Source: JACKAF01 sp041391485 (GTDB lineage Bacteria > Bdellovibrionota > FAC87 > UBA2466 > JACKAF01). From it: 64,000 nucleotides of DNA. Positions 9,445 through 18,372 of the stretch are shown one piece after another. The notes under the pieces were generated by a model. The model had not been told where the DNA came from. It worked only from the letters and a program-made list of their open reading frames with translations, and ran no database searches. A program made the position numbers and the translations under genes. Location of the stretch: NCBI GenBank assembly GCA_041391485.1, contig JAWKNY010000018.1, positions 10,541 to 74,540 on the forward strand, in the 5' to 3' direction. Positions within the stretch are counted from its first letter, which is position 1, and each line of letters begins with the position of its first letter.

Positions 9445-10159
9445 GCTTTTCTTTTGTTTGTCCCTTTTTTGCACCACCGTTTTTGCCTCCCAAACGGCGA
9501 TGAATCTCTCTCTTCGCTACCGGGATCCGAGCTTTAGAAGCGGCATCTTGGACGAAACGATCGGTTATACCTGGTTTGCGTCCGACATCTTTGACTTGGA
9601 ACTGGCCACCCGTTTTTCGCAATCGAGCTGGAATTTGTACGCCGTTCAGTACAAAGCCGAGGCCTTTGTCCACCCGCTCTCTTTCTTAACAACCCGCGTG
9701 CGTCTCGCGCATTCCACCAATTTGGTAAGTTCCAGCACCACGAGCGAGCTTCTCCTTCTGGGGAAGATCCACTTCACGCTCCTGGATCACGTTCAATTCT
9801 TTCTGAGCGCTGGCTGGGCGGCGCGCCCCACGCGCTTGGGAGACACCTCTCCTTCACCCAACTTCTTTAACGCGCAGCTTGCCGATCCTACCTGGGCGGC
9901 CGAGTTGGGTTTGGAATTGCAACAACTGCGGGGCTTTGGGGCGCGACTTTCTTTTGGGAATATCGACACGCTAGAGACCCACAACTTGAACAATCCGTTT
10001 TTTGAACTGGGGGTCTCCTTTCACCCGCAAAAGAGCGCGGTGAAGTACTATTTATTCTCTCGCTATAAGGTATTGCTTGGGTTTGGCCGTCTCGATGAGT
10101 TTCTGGTAGGCTTCCGGCTCGACTGGTTGCTCACTCGATCGTCCGCCGCGCAAAACTAA
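9434..10159 (+). CDS. Predicted outer-membrane beta-barrel protein
   Basis: 241 residues with a signal peptide (LFFCLSLFCTTVFAS) and alternating amphipathic strands to the C-terminus (FLVGFRLDWLL). It starts within the end of ilvA and overlaps the convergent phosphoesterase by 29 bases. There is no family I can name. A small periplasm-facing or pore-type barrel is the likeliest structure. Confidence 0.6.
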   Translation: MFFRLFFCLSLFCTTVFASQTAMNLSLRYRDPSFRSGILDETIGYTWFASDIFDLELATRFSQSSWNLYAVQYKAEAFVHPLSFLTTRVRLAHSTNLVSSSTTSELLLLGKIHFTLLDHVQFFLSAGWAARPTRLGDTSPSPNFFNAQLADPTWAAELGLELQQLRGFGARLSFGNIDTLETHNLNNPFFELGVSFHPQKSAVKYYLFSRYKVLLGFGRLDEFLVGFRLDWLLTRSSAAQN

Positions 10160-10958
10160 TTGAGGCCCCCGACACTTGAGCCTGCACGTAAAAGTATTCG
10201 TTTACCGGCGGCATGCGTCTCCCGCCCCCACCACCCGCAACCACATATTGTACCCCGTCCACCACTTCAGAAATGTAGCTATGGTAGTGCCCCCCTATCC
10301 ACGCTTTCACACCCCGCTGCGTAGCGAGCCGCATCAGGCTTAGCGCTTCTTCTCTATTCGCAAGGCGCAAATAGGTTTGGATACCTGGCACAAGAGGCAT
10401 GTAATGGCTCACGAAGATCGTGTTCGTGGCGGTGGAGCTGTCCAGCTCGGACTCGATCCACGCCATCTGCCCCTCTCCGACGTTTCCGTCTGCGGTATCG
10501 AACACAATAAATTTTGTATTCCCGACCGTGAACGCGTAGTGGCTCGCGCCCCAATGCTGCTTGTAATAATTCCACCCGTCATAGAAGACGTCGTGGTTTC
10601 CAATCGCGGTAAACACTTTTCCCATCCAACCCTTGGCGACCACCGCGTTGTAAAAGGCGTTGAAATCGCCCTCGTCGCCTTCATCCACGATATCCCCCAG
10701 CGACACGTGAAAGGCGTCTCCACGGGCCGCCGAGTCATCGAGAATCAGGTTGAGGTACCTAACATCGGCTCCCGCGATGTGCATGTCCCCGACGAAGGAA
10801 AAGCTAAAATCGTTGGGATCGGCCACAGTCACGCTATTGGAGGGACCATTGAGCGATCGGCTCTCCGAAAAGCGCTGATCGGTGAGGCTACGGCTCACGC
10901 AGCTCAGAAAGCCCGCAAAGAGCACCAGGGCCAGAACAGTGACGAAGCTTGCTCGCAT
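10131..10958 (-). CDS. Calcineurin-like metallophosphoesterase lipoprotein
   Basis: 275 residues. The lipoprotein signal ends FAGFLSC (Cys20). The mature protein has the full set of dimetal phosphoesterase motifs: GDMH, GDIVDEGD, GNHD, a later VSHYMP and GGHYHS. It is therefore expected to be an active, membrane-anchored phosphatase or nuclease-like enzyme in the periplasm or on the outer membrane. Calcineurin-like proteins of this size cleave various phosphomonoesters and diesters; the substrate here is unknown. It is transcribed alone, divergent from the uracil-DNA glycosylase gene. Confidence 0.85.
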   Translation of the reverse strand: MRASFVTVLALVLFAGFLSCVSRSLTDQRFSESRSLNGPSNSVTVADPNDFSFSFVGDMHIAGADVRYLNLILDDSAARGDAFHVSLGDIVDEGDEGDFNAFYNAVVAKGWMGKVFTAIGNHDVFYDGWNYYKQHWGASHYAFTVGNTKFIVFDTADGNVGEGQMAWIESELDSSTATNTIFVSHYMPLVPGIQTYLRLANREEALSLMRLATQRGVKAWIGGHYHSYISEVVDGVQYVVAGGGGGRRMPPVNEYFYVQAQVSGASISFARRTIE

Positions 10959-11037
10959 CCCTTGATGTTAGCGCCTCCGTGGGAGAGTGCCAACCGGCAC
11001 TTGCCCAGTGGCCGTCGGTTCTCTACTATATTTAGCC

Positions 11038-11742
11038 ATGGATCCGAATCGATTGAATTTTCTAGTGGGCGAGTACCTACAACTCTGGGCTGATCATGGG
11101 GTCGGCTGCCAACACCTTCGCCAGCTCCGGCTTGGCGCGCAGGCCGAGACGCCGGCTGGCGATCCGCAGGCGCCGTCTGATCAAACACTCAGCGACGTTC
11201 GCGAGTGGCTGGGAAACTGCACGCGCTGCCAACTAGCCCAAGGGCGGAATAAGATTGTTTTTGGAAGCGGAAATGAAAAGGCGCGATTGATGTTCGTGGG
11301 TGAAGGCCCCGGGGCGAATGAGGACGCACAAGGTCTCCCTTTTATTGGACGCGCTGGCAACCTGCTCACCAAGATCATCGAGGCGATGGGTTACGCGCGC
11401 GAGGACGTTTACATTGCCAATATCGTAAAGTGCCGTCCCCCGCAGAACCGCACACCGCTTCCCGCAGAAGTGGAAGCGTGCACGCCCTTTCTTCGCGCGC
11501 AAATCGAGGTGATTCGCCCGCGCGTCATCGTGGCTCTCGGGCTTCCCTCTTCGACATTTCTCACAGGGAAAGTCGTCGCCATGGGGCAACTGCGCGGCCG
11601 TTTCCACCCCTTGCACTGGAATACCGGAGTCGAAGTAATGCCGACCTATCACCCCGCTTACCTGCTTCGAAACCCCAGCGCCAAAAAGTATGTTTGGGAA
11701 GACATGAAACTTGTCCGCTCACGTCTGGAGACCTTGCAGTGA
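11038..11742 (+). CDS. Family 4 uracil-DNA glycosylase
   Basis: 234 residues. It removes uracil from DNA in base excision repair. Four cysteines (61 and 64 in CTRC, 132 in IVKCRPP, 148 in VEAC) are placed as in 4Fe-4S family 4 enzymes. The active-site motif is VGEGPGANEDAQGLPFIGRAG, and the C-terminal motif is MPTYHPAYLLR. The first 55 residues form the N-terminal extension common to delta-proteobacteria-like and Bdellovibrio-like homologues. I start it at ATG 11038 instead of the longer frame from 10987, because the extra residues have no family match. The stop overlaps the GTG start of the NfeD gene. Confidence 0.88.
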   Translation: MDPNRLNFLVGEYLQLWADHGVGCQHLRQLRLGAQAETPAGDPQAPSDQTLSDVREWLGNCTRCQLAQGRNKIVFGSGNEKARLMFVGEGPGANEDAQGLPFIGRAGNLLTKIIEAMGYAREDVYIANIVKCRPPQNRTPLPAEVEACTPFLRAQIEVIRPRVIVALGLPSSTFLTGKVVAMGQLRGRFHPLHWNTGVEVMPTYHPAYLLRNPSAKKYVWEDMKLVRSRLETLQ

Positions 11743-13002
11743 GGTGCCTCGTCTTAGCTTGCCTGCTCACTTCAATCGCCTGGGCCACCCCGTTCCCGTT
11801 ATTCGCGTCGATATTTGATCAACGTGGGAACCGCCCGCTACATTTCCAAACAAATTGCTGAAGCCGAGACAAACTGTTTTTCTGCTCCTCGAACTGAATA
11901 CGGAGGGCGGAACCCTACAGGCGACACGCGAGTTGTTCAAAGCATCTTAAATGCGACGATACCCATCGTCGTCTATGTCACCCCTAGCGGGGGACACGCC
12001 ACTTCTGCCGGCACTTTCATCACGCTCGCGGCGGATGTGGCCGCGATGGCACCGGGAACACACATCGGAGCCGCCCACCCGGTCATGCCAGGCGCGGCAA
12101 TGGACGACGTCATGAACGAGAAGGCGACAAACGACACCGCTGCTTTTGCCGAAACTATCGCCAAAACACGGGGACGAAACCCAGAGTGGGCGCGAGCTTC
12201 AGTGGAGCAGAGCGCCTCGATCCCAGCGGAAGCCGCACTCGAAAAGAAAGTGATCGATCTCGTCGTAGAAAGTAGAAGCGCTCTCTTTGAGAAACTCTCC
12301 GGCTTCCAGTTCACGGCGGTCAAAGACGACCTCAAGGGAATTCCCGAAGGCCAGTTTGAAAGCCAAGAACAAGGAATGAGCCTCGCGGAGAAGCTCCTGG
12401 CTTTTTTCGCACACCCGCAAATGGCGCTTTGGATGCTCTCTATAGGCGGCATCTGCCTTTGGGTGGAGCTGACCCATCCGGGACTCATTTTCCCCGGAGT
12501 CATCGGCGGCATTTGCATTATCTTGAGTCTCATCTCTCTGCAAATGCTCCCTATCGATTACGGCGCCCTGGCGCTGCTTTTCCTCGGGATGGGCCTCATG
12601 ATCGCTGAGATATTTTTTACCTCTTACGGCGTTTTGGGTATCGGCGGCATCGCTGCTTTTGTCGTGGGGAGTGTGTTTCTACTCGACACCAATGTGCCCG
12701 GATTTCAGATAGGATTTTGGGACGTGTTCCCTATCGCTCTGCTGCTCGCAAGCGGCGTCGCGGGCCTCGCTTTTCTCGTGCTCAAAAGCCGCAAGCGCGC
12801 CATCCAGGCCGGGACCGACAGTCTCATTGGGCAATTTGCTGAAGTCCGAGAAACGATCACGCAGGACACTCCAGGCAAGGTGTTTGTTTTTGGTGAACTG
12901 TGGAAGGCTGAAACCCACTCCGAGACCCCATTGCCCCCTCGCACCATCGTGGTTGTGAAGGAAGTACGCAATATGCTATTAGTGGTCGAACCTCAGGCAT
13001 AG
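11739..13002 (+). CDS. NfeD-type membrane-bound serine protease, frameshifted near the N-terminus
   Basis: ClpP-class membrane protease of the NfeD family. From GTG 11739 a signal peptide (VRCLVLACLLTSIAWA) leads to PVIRVDI. The frame then shifts near 11812, and a segment near 11875-11940 is readable only in another frame (TVFLLLELNTEGGTLQATRELFK) before the main frame resumes with SILNATIPIVVYV. The catalytic Ser lies in GGHATSAGTFI. Four to five membrane helices follow, and the C-terminus is the soluble OB-fold NfeD domain. It overlaps the uracil glycosylase gene (GTGA) and is followed by slipin, its usual partner. The compensated shifts look like assembly indels. Confidence 0.8.
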
Positions 13003-13019
13003 CCTAAACGGAGGAGCCG

Positions 13020-13829
13020 ATGTTATTCAGTCCAGTTTTTATTCTCGTCGCTGTCGCCATCGTGTTGATCAATTGTATTAAGATCATCGCAGAGTATGAA
13101 AAGGCGGTTATCTATCGCTTCGGCCGGCTCCTAGGCGCAAAAGGCCCAGGGTTGATTATCGTCATCCCCGGAATCGATCGCATGGTTCGGGTCAGTTTGC
13201 GGATCGTAACCACCGATGTCCCCCCGCAGGACGTGGTCACACGAGACAACGTTTCTATTAAGGTCAACGCGGTCATTCTTTTTCGAGTCGTCGATCCCAT
13301 CAAGGCGATTAACAACGTGGAAAGCTACTTGGAGAGCACCTACCAATACGCGCAGACAACCCTGCGCTCGGTTTTGGGCGGCGCGGAGCTGGACACTGTT
13401 CTCGCCGAGCGAGAGGATCTGAACAAGAAAATCCAAACCATCTTGGACGACCACACTGAGCCCTGGGGCGTGAAGGTATCGGCAGTGGAAATCAAGCAGG
13501 TCGATCTGCCCAAGGAGATGCAACGGGCGATGGCCCAGCAGGCCGAGGCCGAACGCCACCGGCGTGCGAAAATCATCGCAGCGCAGGGAGAAGCCCAGGC
13601 GGCAGAGAAACTCATCGAAGCGGCCAGCAAGATGGAAGATCACCCGGCGGCTTTGCAGTTAAGATTTCTTCAAACACTGACGGATGTGTCGGCTGAGAAT
13701 AACTCGACGATTCTCTTCCCTATCCCTATCGACATGATCCGCCCCTTCATGGAAAAGGCCGGAAATGGCCTAGGGCTTCCCAGCAAGCGTGTTTCCAAAT
13801 CCCAGCTGGAAGCGCCTTCGGAGACTTAA
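13020..13829 (+). CDS. Slipin (SPFH/band 7, stomatin-like protein)
   Basis: 269 residues: one N-terminal membrane anchor, then a band 7 domain (YEKAVIYRFGRLLGAKGPGL, DVPPQDVVTRDNVSI) and a coiled-coil tail with AMAQQAEAERHRRAKIIAAQGE. Slipins form membrane-microdomain scaffolds. Their C-terminus is a known substrate of the NfeD protease in archaeal homologues, and the two genes are usually adjacent, as here (17-base gap with GGAGGA ahead of the ATG). The stop codon is one base before the SelW-like gene. Confidence 0.92.
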   Translation: MLFSPVFILVAVAIVLINCIKIIAEYEKAVIYRFGRLLGAKGPGLIIVIPGIDRMVRVSLRIVTTDVPPQDVVTRDNVSIKVNAVILFRVVDPIKAINNVESYLESTYQYAQTTLRSVLGGAELDTVLAEREDLNKKIQTILDDHTEPWGVKVSAVEIKQVDLPKEMQRAMAQQAEAERHRRAKIIAAQGEAQAAEKLIEAASKMEDHPAALQLRFLQTLTDVSAENNSTILFPIPIDMIRPFMEKAGNGLGLPSKRVSKSQLEAPSET

Positions 13830-13830
13830 G

Positions 13831-14047
13831 ATGGAAATCGAAATCACTTACTGCGGAATGTGAAATTACAGACCTGAGGCTGATCGGGTATCGGCCGAAA
13901 TCAAAAGTCTGCCAGATTTAAAGGTTCACCTCATTGAAGGATCGCGCGGTATTTTCGACGTCAAGGTAGACGGCAGGCTGGTGTTCTCAGAAATTTGATA
14001 CGGGTCGCTTTCCAAATAGCGGGGAAATCCGTAAACTCTTGAGCTAG
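13831..14047 (+). CDS. SelW/Rdx-family selenoprotein (TGA-encoded Sec), with a 3' frameshift
   Basis: Reading from ATG 13831 gives MEIEITYCGM, then TGA (13861-13863), then NYRPEADRVSAEIKSL and on to GSRGIFDVKVDGRLVFSE. This is the thioredoxin-like Rdx/SelW fold with its CxxU redox motif (Cys8, Sec11). TGA sits exactly at the family's Sec/Cys position and the frame continues unbroken for 44 codons. A second in-frame TGA at 13996 is best explained by one extra base in AAATTT: in the next frame the family C-terminus DTGRFPNSGEIRKLLS runs to TAG 14045-14047. GGAG at 13820-13823 is the ribosome site. It follows slipin by one base. Confidence 0.75.
13878..13896 (+). promoter_or_regulatory. SECIS-like hairpin behind the SelW TGA
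   Basis: GGCTGAT (13878-13884) pairs with ATCGGCC (13890-13896): seven pairs, one of them G-U, around the five-base loop CGGGT. It lies inside the coding region 14 bases after the TGA. Bacterial SelB recognises a hairpin at this sort of distance, with G and U in the loop. Confidence 0.55.
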
Positions 14048-15258
14048 CCTTTTTGGTTTGCTTTGGCTTTGCAGTTCAGGATTTTTGGGGCACGTCCAAA
14101 CACGTTCTTGGCGACCCATTTGAACTTCTTGGGTGCGATGTTTTGGCCGTTCAAACAGTAGCGGTCGGGGGCATAAAAATAGGCCGCAATATGATCGGCG
14201 AGATCTTCCGAAGGATCATTATTCTTCAAACTCTGCTCGTAGCTCTTAGAAAAGACAAAGCCATCGAACTGTTTTTTTCCGTCAGCTTCTCCCAGATAAA
14301 CGACATCGGGTAGGATGGAGAAGGACGACTTCTTGGAAAGCTGGGTAAACTCGTCTTCCCGCTTTCCAGCCGGTGTCCGGGCCACCACTCCCCATTTTCC
14401 TGCCGTATCTCTTTTCCAGTTGGAGAAAGCAGCAAAGTCCTCGACCCAGTCCTGCCGTTGGTAAACCCACGCACCGCGGGTGGCAACATGCGACAGCTCA
14501 TGCAACACAACAAGCCGGTGAAGCTTGTTCGAGTCGTCGAGTAACTGCTTGGCCAGGACAAGCACTCCCACTTCGGGCACGTAGAGCGCTGTTCCCGGAT
14601 TATCTTGAAGAACGACTTTGTAAACCAGATTGGCATCCCAGAAAGGGCACTTCACAAAGCCGGTGCAGACTTCTGCGACCACGTTCTTTAGTTCTTTGAA
14701 CTCTTCCGGGCTGGCCCCCAATACCGCGACGCCATTGAGGTCCTCAATTTTTCCGAAAAGCTGCGCCAGCAAAGTGTCCGCGTTGGAGGCGTCCAAAGGG
14801 GCGAGCTGCTGTCTTAACGCCGGAACTTCATCCCGGAGGACCAGCAAGGTGCGAAACAGCTGGTTCGCGGCTTTGGCATTCAGATAACTGGCTTTAAATC
14901 CCAGATGGTGAAGATACGCCCGCTTCAGGTGAACGATGATGGCATTTAAGCGCCGGTGCTCTGGACAGAGCACCTTAAAATCCTGCTCGGCCTGCATGAC
15001 CATCTTGACGATGAGATCGCTGCTCCACCCTTCCATCGCTTCATAAAGACCTGGAGCGTGACCGGTTTTTAGTAAGGTTTCCGTCTGGGGAAGCGTAAAC
15101 AGTTCCTTGAATTCGGTGAGCGTATCCAGCCTTTTTTTACACACGGCTGATTTTTGCTCTTTACGAAACTGCGTATAGGAGTCAGTAGACTTTGGTGCAG
15201 CCAAAGCCGTGCCGACAATGGAGAAAACCACTGCGAAAATAGCGGATTGTTTTTTCAA
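14044..15258 (-). CDS. Secreted HExxH zinc-protease-like protein, unknown family
   Basis: 404 residues with a signal peptide (SAIFAVVFSIVGTALAAP). The middle has LVVLHELSHVATRGAW, an HExxH zincin motif (HELSH). About 20 residues later WVEDFAAFSNW offers acidic residues that could be the third zinc ligand. Two Cys pairs (AEVCTGFVKCPF and others) fit an oxidised periplasmic or secreted protein. It is monocistronic and converges on the SelW gene with a four-base overlap. The function is not known. A metallopeptidase is the inference, and the family is not recognised. Confidence 0.6.
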   Translation of the reverse strand: MKKQSAIFAVVFSIVGTALAAPKSTDSYTQFRKEQKSAVCKKRLDTLTEFKELFTLPQTETLLKTGHAPGLYEAMEGWSSDLIVKMVMQAEQDFKVLCPEHRRLNAIIVHLKRAYLHHLGFKASYLNAKAANQLFRTLLVLRDEVPALRQQLAPLDASNADTLLAQLFGKIEDLNGVAVLGASPEEFKELKNVVAEVCTGFVKCPFWDANLVYKVVLQDNPGTALYVPEVGVLVLAKQLLDDSNKLHRLVVLHELSHVATRGAWVYQRQDWVEDFAAFSNWKRDTAGKWGVVARTPAGKREDEFTQLSKKSSFSILPDVVYLGEADGKKQFDGFVFSKSYEQSLKNNDPSEDLADHIAAYFYAPDRYCLNGQNIAPKKFKWVAKNVFGRAPKILNCKAKANQKG

Positions 15259-15270
15259 TGGATGAAGGCC

Positions 15271-15951
15271 CTAGGCGGCCGGACGGTATCTCCGTTCGAC
15301 CCCGTCTAAAAAGTCATAGAGCGTATCCAGGGTGCGCTGCACCACAAGAACGGCACGCTCTTTCATCTCTTCATCATCGCACAAACGCTCTAAAAGAGAA
15401 ATCTCTGTCTCGGCGTGGTGAACGTCGGCAACCTGATGCACTCTGAAAAAATCTACGGAACGCTCATCCGAAAGGCCGTAATAACGCTTCAAGCCGTCGA
15501 TCTTCTGTCGAACCACCTCAGGTTGTTGGCGTTCGTAAGCGTACAAGGCCGCAAGCCCATCGACTACGTGCGCCGAGCCCGTCGCATCGCGAAAATTGCG
15601 AAGCAGGTGTTCGGTCTCGTCTGAATGAAAATGGTTTTGAAGCTCGTCCCGGCGGACGCCGAGGCCTTCTGCAAAGCGCATCCAGAGTTCAGGGTGATTG
15701 TTCTCGCCCCTCTCTTCATCGATGAGGTTCTCAAGCAGCATTTGACGCATCTCCAAGTCTTCACACTTGGAGTGGACTGCGCTGATAAAACGCGGGAATT
15801 CTTTTTCGAACTGGTAATACTCTTTGGCGTAGCCCTGGAGCTCTTCGTGCGACACTGTGCCGGCCGTCCAGCGCTTGTAAAAGCTCGTCTCTAATAGATG
15901 ACGGCTTTGGATCAGTTCCTCTAATCGAATTCTTAGTCCATATCCATTCAT
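15271..15951 (-). CDS. CADD-like haem-oxygenase-fold protein (folate/pABA-related)
   Basis: 226 residues, all alpha, in the TenA/PqqC/haem-oxygenase-like superfamily. The segment LLENLIDEERGENNHPELWMRFAEGLG and the later VADVHHAE place Glu and His residues as in dimetal members, and it closely recalls the CADD (Chlamydia protein associating with death domains) group. CADD is known as a self-sacrificing, oxygen-dependent source of p-aminobenzoate in chlamydiae that lack pabABC. Whether this homologue makes pABA here is inference. It starts at ATG 15951 and stands alone. Confidence 0.75.
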   Translation of the reverse strand: MNGYGLRIRLEELIQSRHLLETSFYKRWTAGTVSHEELQGYAKEYYQFEKEFPRFISAVHSKCEDLEMRQMLLENLIDEERGENNHPELWMRFAEGLGVRRDELQNHFHSDETEHLLRNFRDATGSAHVVDGLAALYAYERQQPEVVRQKIDGLKRYYGLSDERSVDFFRVHQVADVHHAETEISLLERLCDDEEMKERAVLVVQRTLDTLYDFLDGVERRYRPAA

Positions 15952-16036
15952 GCGCCCTGCCTTTCTTACACCTGGTAAGAGAAAGTAGTAACAGGGCTAG
16001 AGAATGTCAAATCAAGGCCTAAGGCCCAGGCTAAGC

Positions 16037-16312
16037 TTAGCGGCGACGGGAACGACGCCCGCGGTACCGGCGGCTCACGCCACTGCGGCCACGTCGGTAG
16101 TGCTTGCGCCCGCGGCGGTAGCTCTTCCCATAGGCCCACTGCCGAATAGGCTTACCTACTACAGGGAACTTTCCGTACACTCTGGCCATCGCTCCGGGCA
16201 CACTTCTGAACGCGCCCTCATCAAATAGGCGGTATCCCGACCAGCCTGCAAACACGATCATCGCCCAGGTAAGTCCCGTTCTCGCATATCTTTTTAACTT
16301 CCAACTATCCAT
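16037..16312 (-). CDS. Small membrane protein with Arg-rich tail
   Basis: 91 residues. One predicted membrane helix (TGLTWAMIVFAGWSGYRLF) is followed by a loop and a strongly basic C-terminus rich in Arg, Gly, Tyr and Ser. GGAGG precedes ATG 16312 at good spacing, which is the main argument for a real gene. No family is recognised. The tail could bind nucleic acid or acidic lipid. Confidence 0.5.
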   Translation of the reverse strand: MDSWKLKRYARTGLTWAMIVFAGWSGYRLFDEGAFRSVPGAMARVYGKFPVVGKPIRQWAYGKSYRRGRKHYRRGRSGVSRRYRGRRSRRR

Positions 16313-16461
16313 TAGGGTCTCCTACCTCCAAAATTTCCAAGCTTAGGCATCGCAACATGTATGCCCATTGAATGCACAGAACCAACTGCGCATTATCACG
16401 GCTCTTTTTGAAATGGGCGGGGGCTAGCAACAGAAAAAGTCCGACGATTTGTCAGTCAGCG

Positions 16462-16490
16462 GTGACAATCTTCGCCCCTTGCACTATTTT
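16462..16490 (+). promoter_or_regulatory. Candidate sigma70 promoter of the acyl-CoA dehydrogenase gene
   Basis: GTGACA at 16462-16467 and TATTTT at 16485-16490 with a 17-base spacer, 44 bases ahead of the GTG start. Confidence 0.4.
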
Positions 16491-16533
16491 CTCGTTGGGT
16501 CTTTTTAGTTCCCTTTCATGGCAGGAGGCAGAA

Positions 16534-18351
16534 GTGGCCGAAAACCTATTCACTGATTTCCCGGAACGCATCGAAATTTTGAAAACTCATTCCCACGTCC
16601 GCGCGCTCGTCATGCCGCTGGAAGAGACACTGGGCGAACCCGGCAGCTTCAAAAATGCTGACGAAGGCATGGAGATCTACCTGGGAATGATGGAGGAGCT
16701 CGGCAAGTTTGCCGCTCAAGACCTAAAGCCGCACGCCGCTGCTATTGATAGAGAAGGACTCACTCGAAAAGACGGCGAGATCCTGCTCCCGGAGAAGCTC
16801 CGTGAACACCTTCGCAAAGCTTCTGAGCTCGGCGTCTTTGCAGGCGCTGTCAACAAGCACGATGGCGGTTTGAATTTTCCGCGCGCTTTTTTGAGCACCG
16901 CGCTTGAGATGTTCGGCCACGGCTGTCCAAACACCGCGCTTACGATTGCTGCCTTTTCCATGGGCGACTGGTTTTCTCGCCACGCGAGTCAGGAACAGAA
17001 AAACACCTACCTGGAAGGCTTTTTGACAGGCCAAACGGAAACCGCAATGGCCCTTACCGAGCCGGGTGCGGGCTCTGATCTCGGCAAGTTGCGAACGACA
17101 GCCAAAAAAGAAGGCGATCATTGGATTCTCAATGGAACGAAGCAGTTCATTACGAACGGGAACAGCGATATCGTATTCACGCTTGCCCGCTCCGACGCCA
17201 AGAGTGAAGGGCTTTCCGGACTTTCAGTTTTTATCGTGCCCAAACACCTGGAAGGGCGCAGTGATCTCAACGTCAAGGTGGCAAAGGCCGAGCACAAGAT
17301 CTGCTTGCACGCCTCGCCTACCTGCGAACTGATTTATGAAAACTCCGTCGGCTACCTTCTTGGAAACGAAGGCGAGGGTTTTAAGGTCATGGCGGATCTG
17401 ATGAACATGGCCCGGCTGGCGATGGGCTGCATCGCGGTCGGCATCTCGACCGCCGCGCTTGAGGAAGCCAAGAAGTACGCCCGCAATCGTGTCACCATGG
17501 GCAAACCTATCGTCGAACACCCGATGGTCGCCGATATGCTTTACGAAATGGAAGTCGAAATCCGCGCCATGCGAGCCCTGATGATCGAATCGAGCTGCGC
17601 GTTTGACTGGATGCAGATTTACGAGAAAAAAGGCGACACCAAGAACTTCAAGAAATGGCAGAAGCGCTACCGCAGGCTGACACCCTTGGTGAAGTACCTG
17701 TGCGCGGAGAAAGTGATCCCAATCACCCGCAACGCCCTGCAGATCTTTGGCGGATACGGTGTGTGCACCGAGTACCCAGCAGAGCGTTTATTCCGCGAAT
17801 CCATTATTTATCCGATCTATGAAGGCACCTCGCAGATCCAATCCCTGATGGTGTTGAAAGACACGCTCAAGGACGTAGCCAGCCACGCCGGTGGCTTTTT
17901 GGGTTCACTGGCTGGCGCCTGGGCCGAGTCCAAGGTCACGCGCGACCCGGTGAATTCGATGCTTTTGCAAGCACGCAATGAGCTCAACCAGTCGATCCGC
18001 TACGTGCTCATGTCCATCATGAAAGGCAAATTCAAGTCGGACATAGAGGGACTCAAAGAAAAGAAGATCCAGACCTTCATCAAGGACTTCTCGCTGCGTC
18101 TGATGACACCGGATATGGATCTTACCTACCCGTTCTTGGTCGCCGAGCGCCTCACCCGAAACGTATGCGACTACTACGCACTGAAATGCATGGTGGATCA
18201 CTACGTACCCGAGGACAAGGAACAAGAACGTTGGATTCTGGAGTTTGGGCGTATGGCCATCCCGCGGATGCGGCTGGAAAACCATTATATGGTAAACCGC
18301 CTGCCTTCGACGCTGGACTACATCAAACGCGAGCGCGAAACGGCACTCTAG
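16534..18351 (+). CDS. Acyl-CoA dehydrogenase, long C-terminally extended form
   Basis: 605 residues from GTG 16534, chosen because AGGAGG lies five bases before it and the preceding frame back to 16372 has no family character. It oxidises acyl-CoA to enoyl-CoA with FAD. Signature motifs are TEPGAGSDLGKLRTTA in the middle domain and GGYGVCTEYPAERLFRE with YEGTSQIQ near residues 430-440, where the Glu would be the catalytic base. The extra 150 residues at the C-terminus match the longer dehydrogenases of about 600 residues often seen in delta-proteobacteria-like genomes. No electron-transfer flavoprotein or other beta-oxidation gene is adjacent. Chain-length preference is unknown. Confidence 0.88.
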   Translation: MAENLFTDFPERIEILKTHSHVRALVMPLEETLGEPGSFKNADEGMEIYLGMMEELGKFAAQDLKPHAAAIDREGLTRKDGEILLPEKLREHLRKASELGVFAGAVNKHDGGLNFPRAFLSTALEMFGHGCPNTALTIAAFSMGDWFSRHASQEQKNTYLEGFLTGQTETAMALTEPGAGSDLGKLRTTAKKEGDHWILNGTKQFITNGNSDIVFTLARSDAKSEGLSGLSVFIVPKHLEGRSDLNVKVAKAEHKICLHASPTCELIYENSVGYLLGNEGEGFKVMADLMNMARLAMGCIAVGISTAALEEAKKYARNRVTMGKPIVEHPMVADMLYEMEVEIRAMRALMIESSCAFDWMQIYEKKGDTKNFKKWQKRYRRLTPLVKYLCAEKVIPITRNALQIFGGYGVCTEYPAERLFRESIIYPIYEGTSQIQSLMVLKDTLKDVASHAGGFLGSLAGAWAESKVTRDPVNSMLLQARNELNQSIRYVLMSIMKGKFKSDIEGLKEKKIQTFIKDFSLRLMTPDMDLTYPFLVAERLTRNVCDYYALKCMVDHYVPEDKEQERWILEFGRMAIPRMRLENHYMVNRLPSTLDYIKRERETAL

Positions 18352-18372
18352 ACTAAAAAGCTTTTTTCCGGC

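Noticed and set aside
10377..11093. 238-codon plus-strand frame
   Set aside because: It is antisense to the metallophosphoesterase, whose motifs are complete on the other strand.
13996..13998. Second in-frame TGA of the SelW gene as another Sec codon
   Set aside because: The next frame gives the expected family C-terminus (DTGRFPNSGEIRKLL), so one extra base in AAATTT is the simpler reading.
16372..16533. N-terminal extension of the acyl-CoA dehydrogenase
   Set aside because: The extra 54 residues have no family character, and AGGAGG sits just before GTG 16534.
18352..18372. AAAAAGCTTTTTT between the dehydrogenase genes as a terminator
   Set aside because: The stem is only five A-T pairs plus GC and too weak to call.
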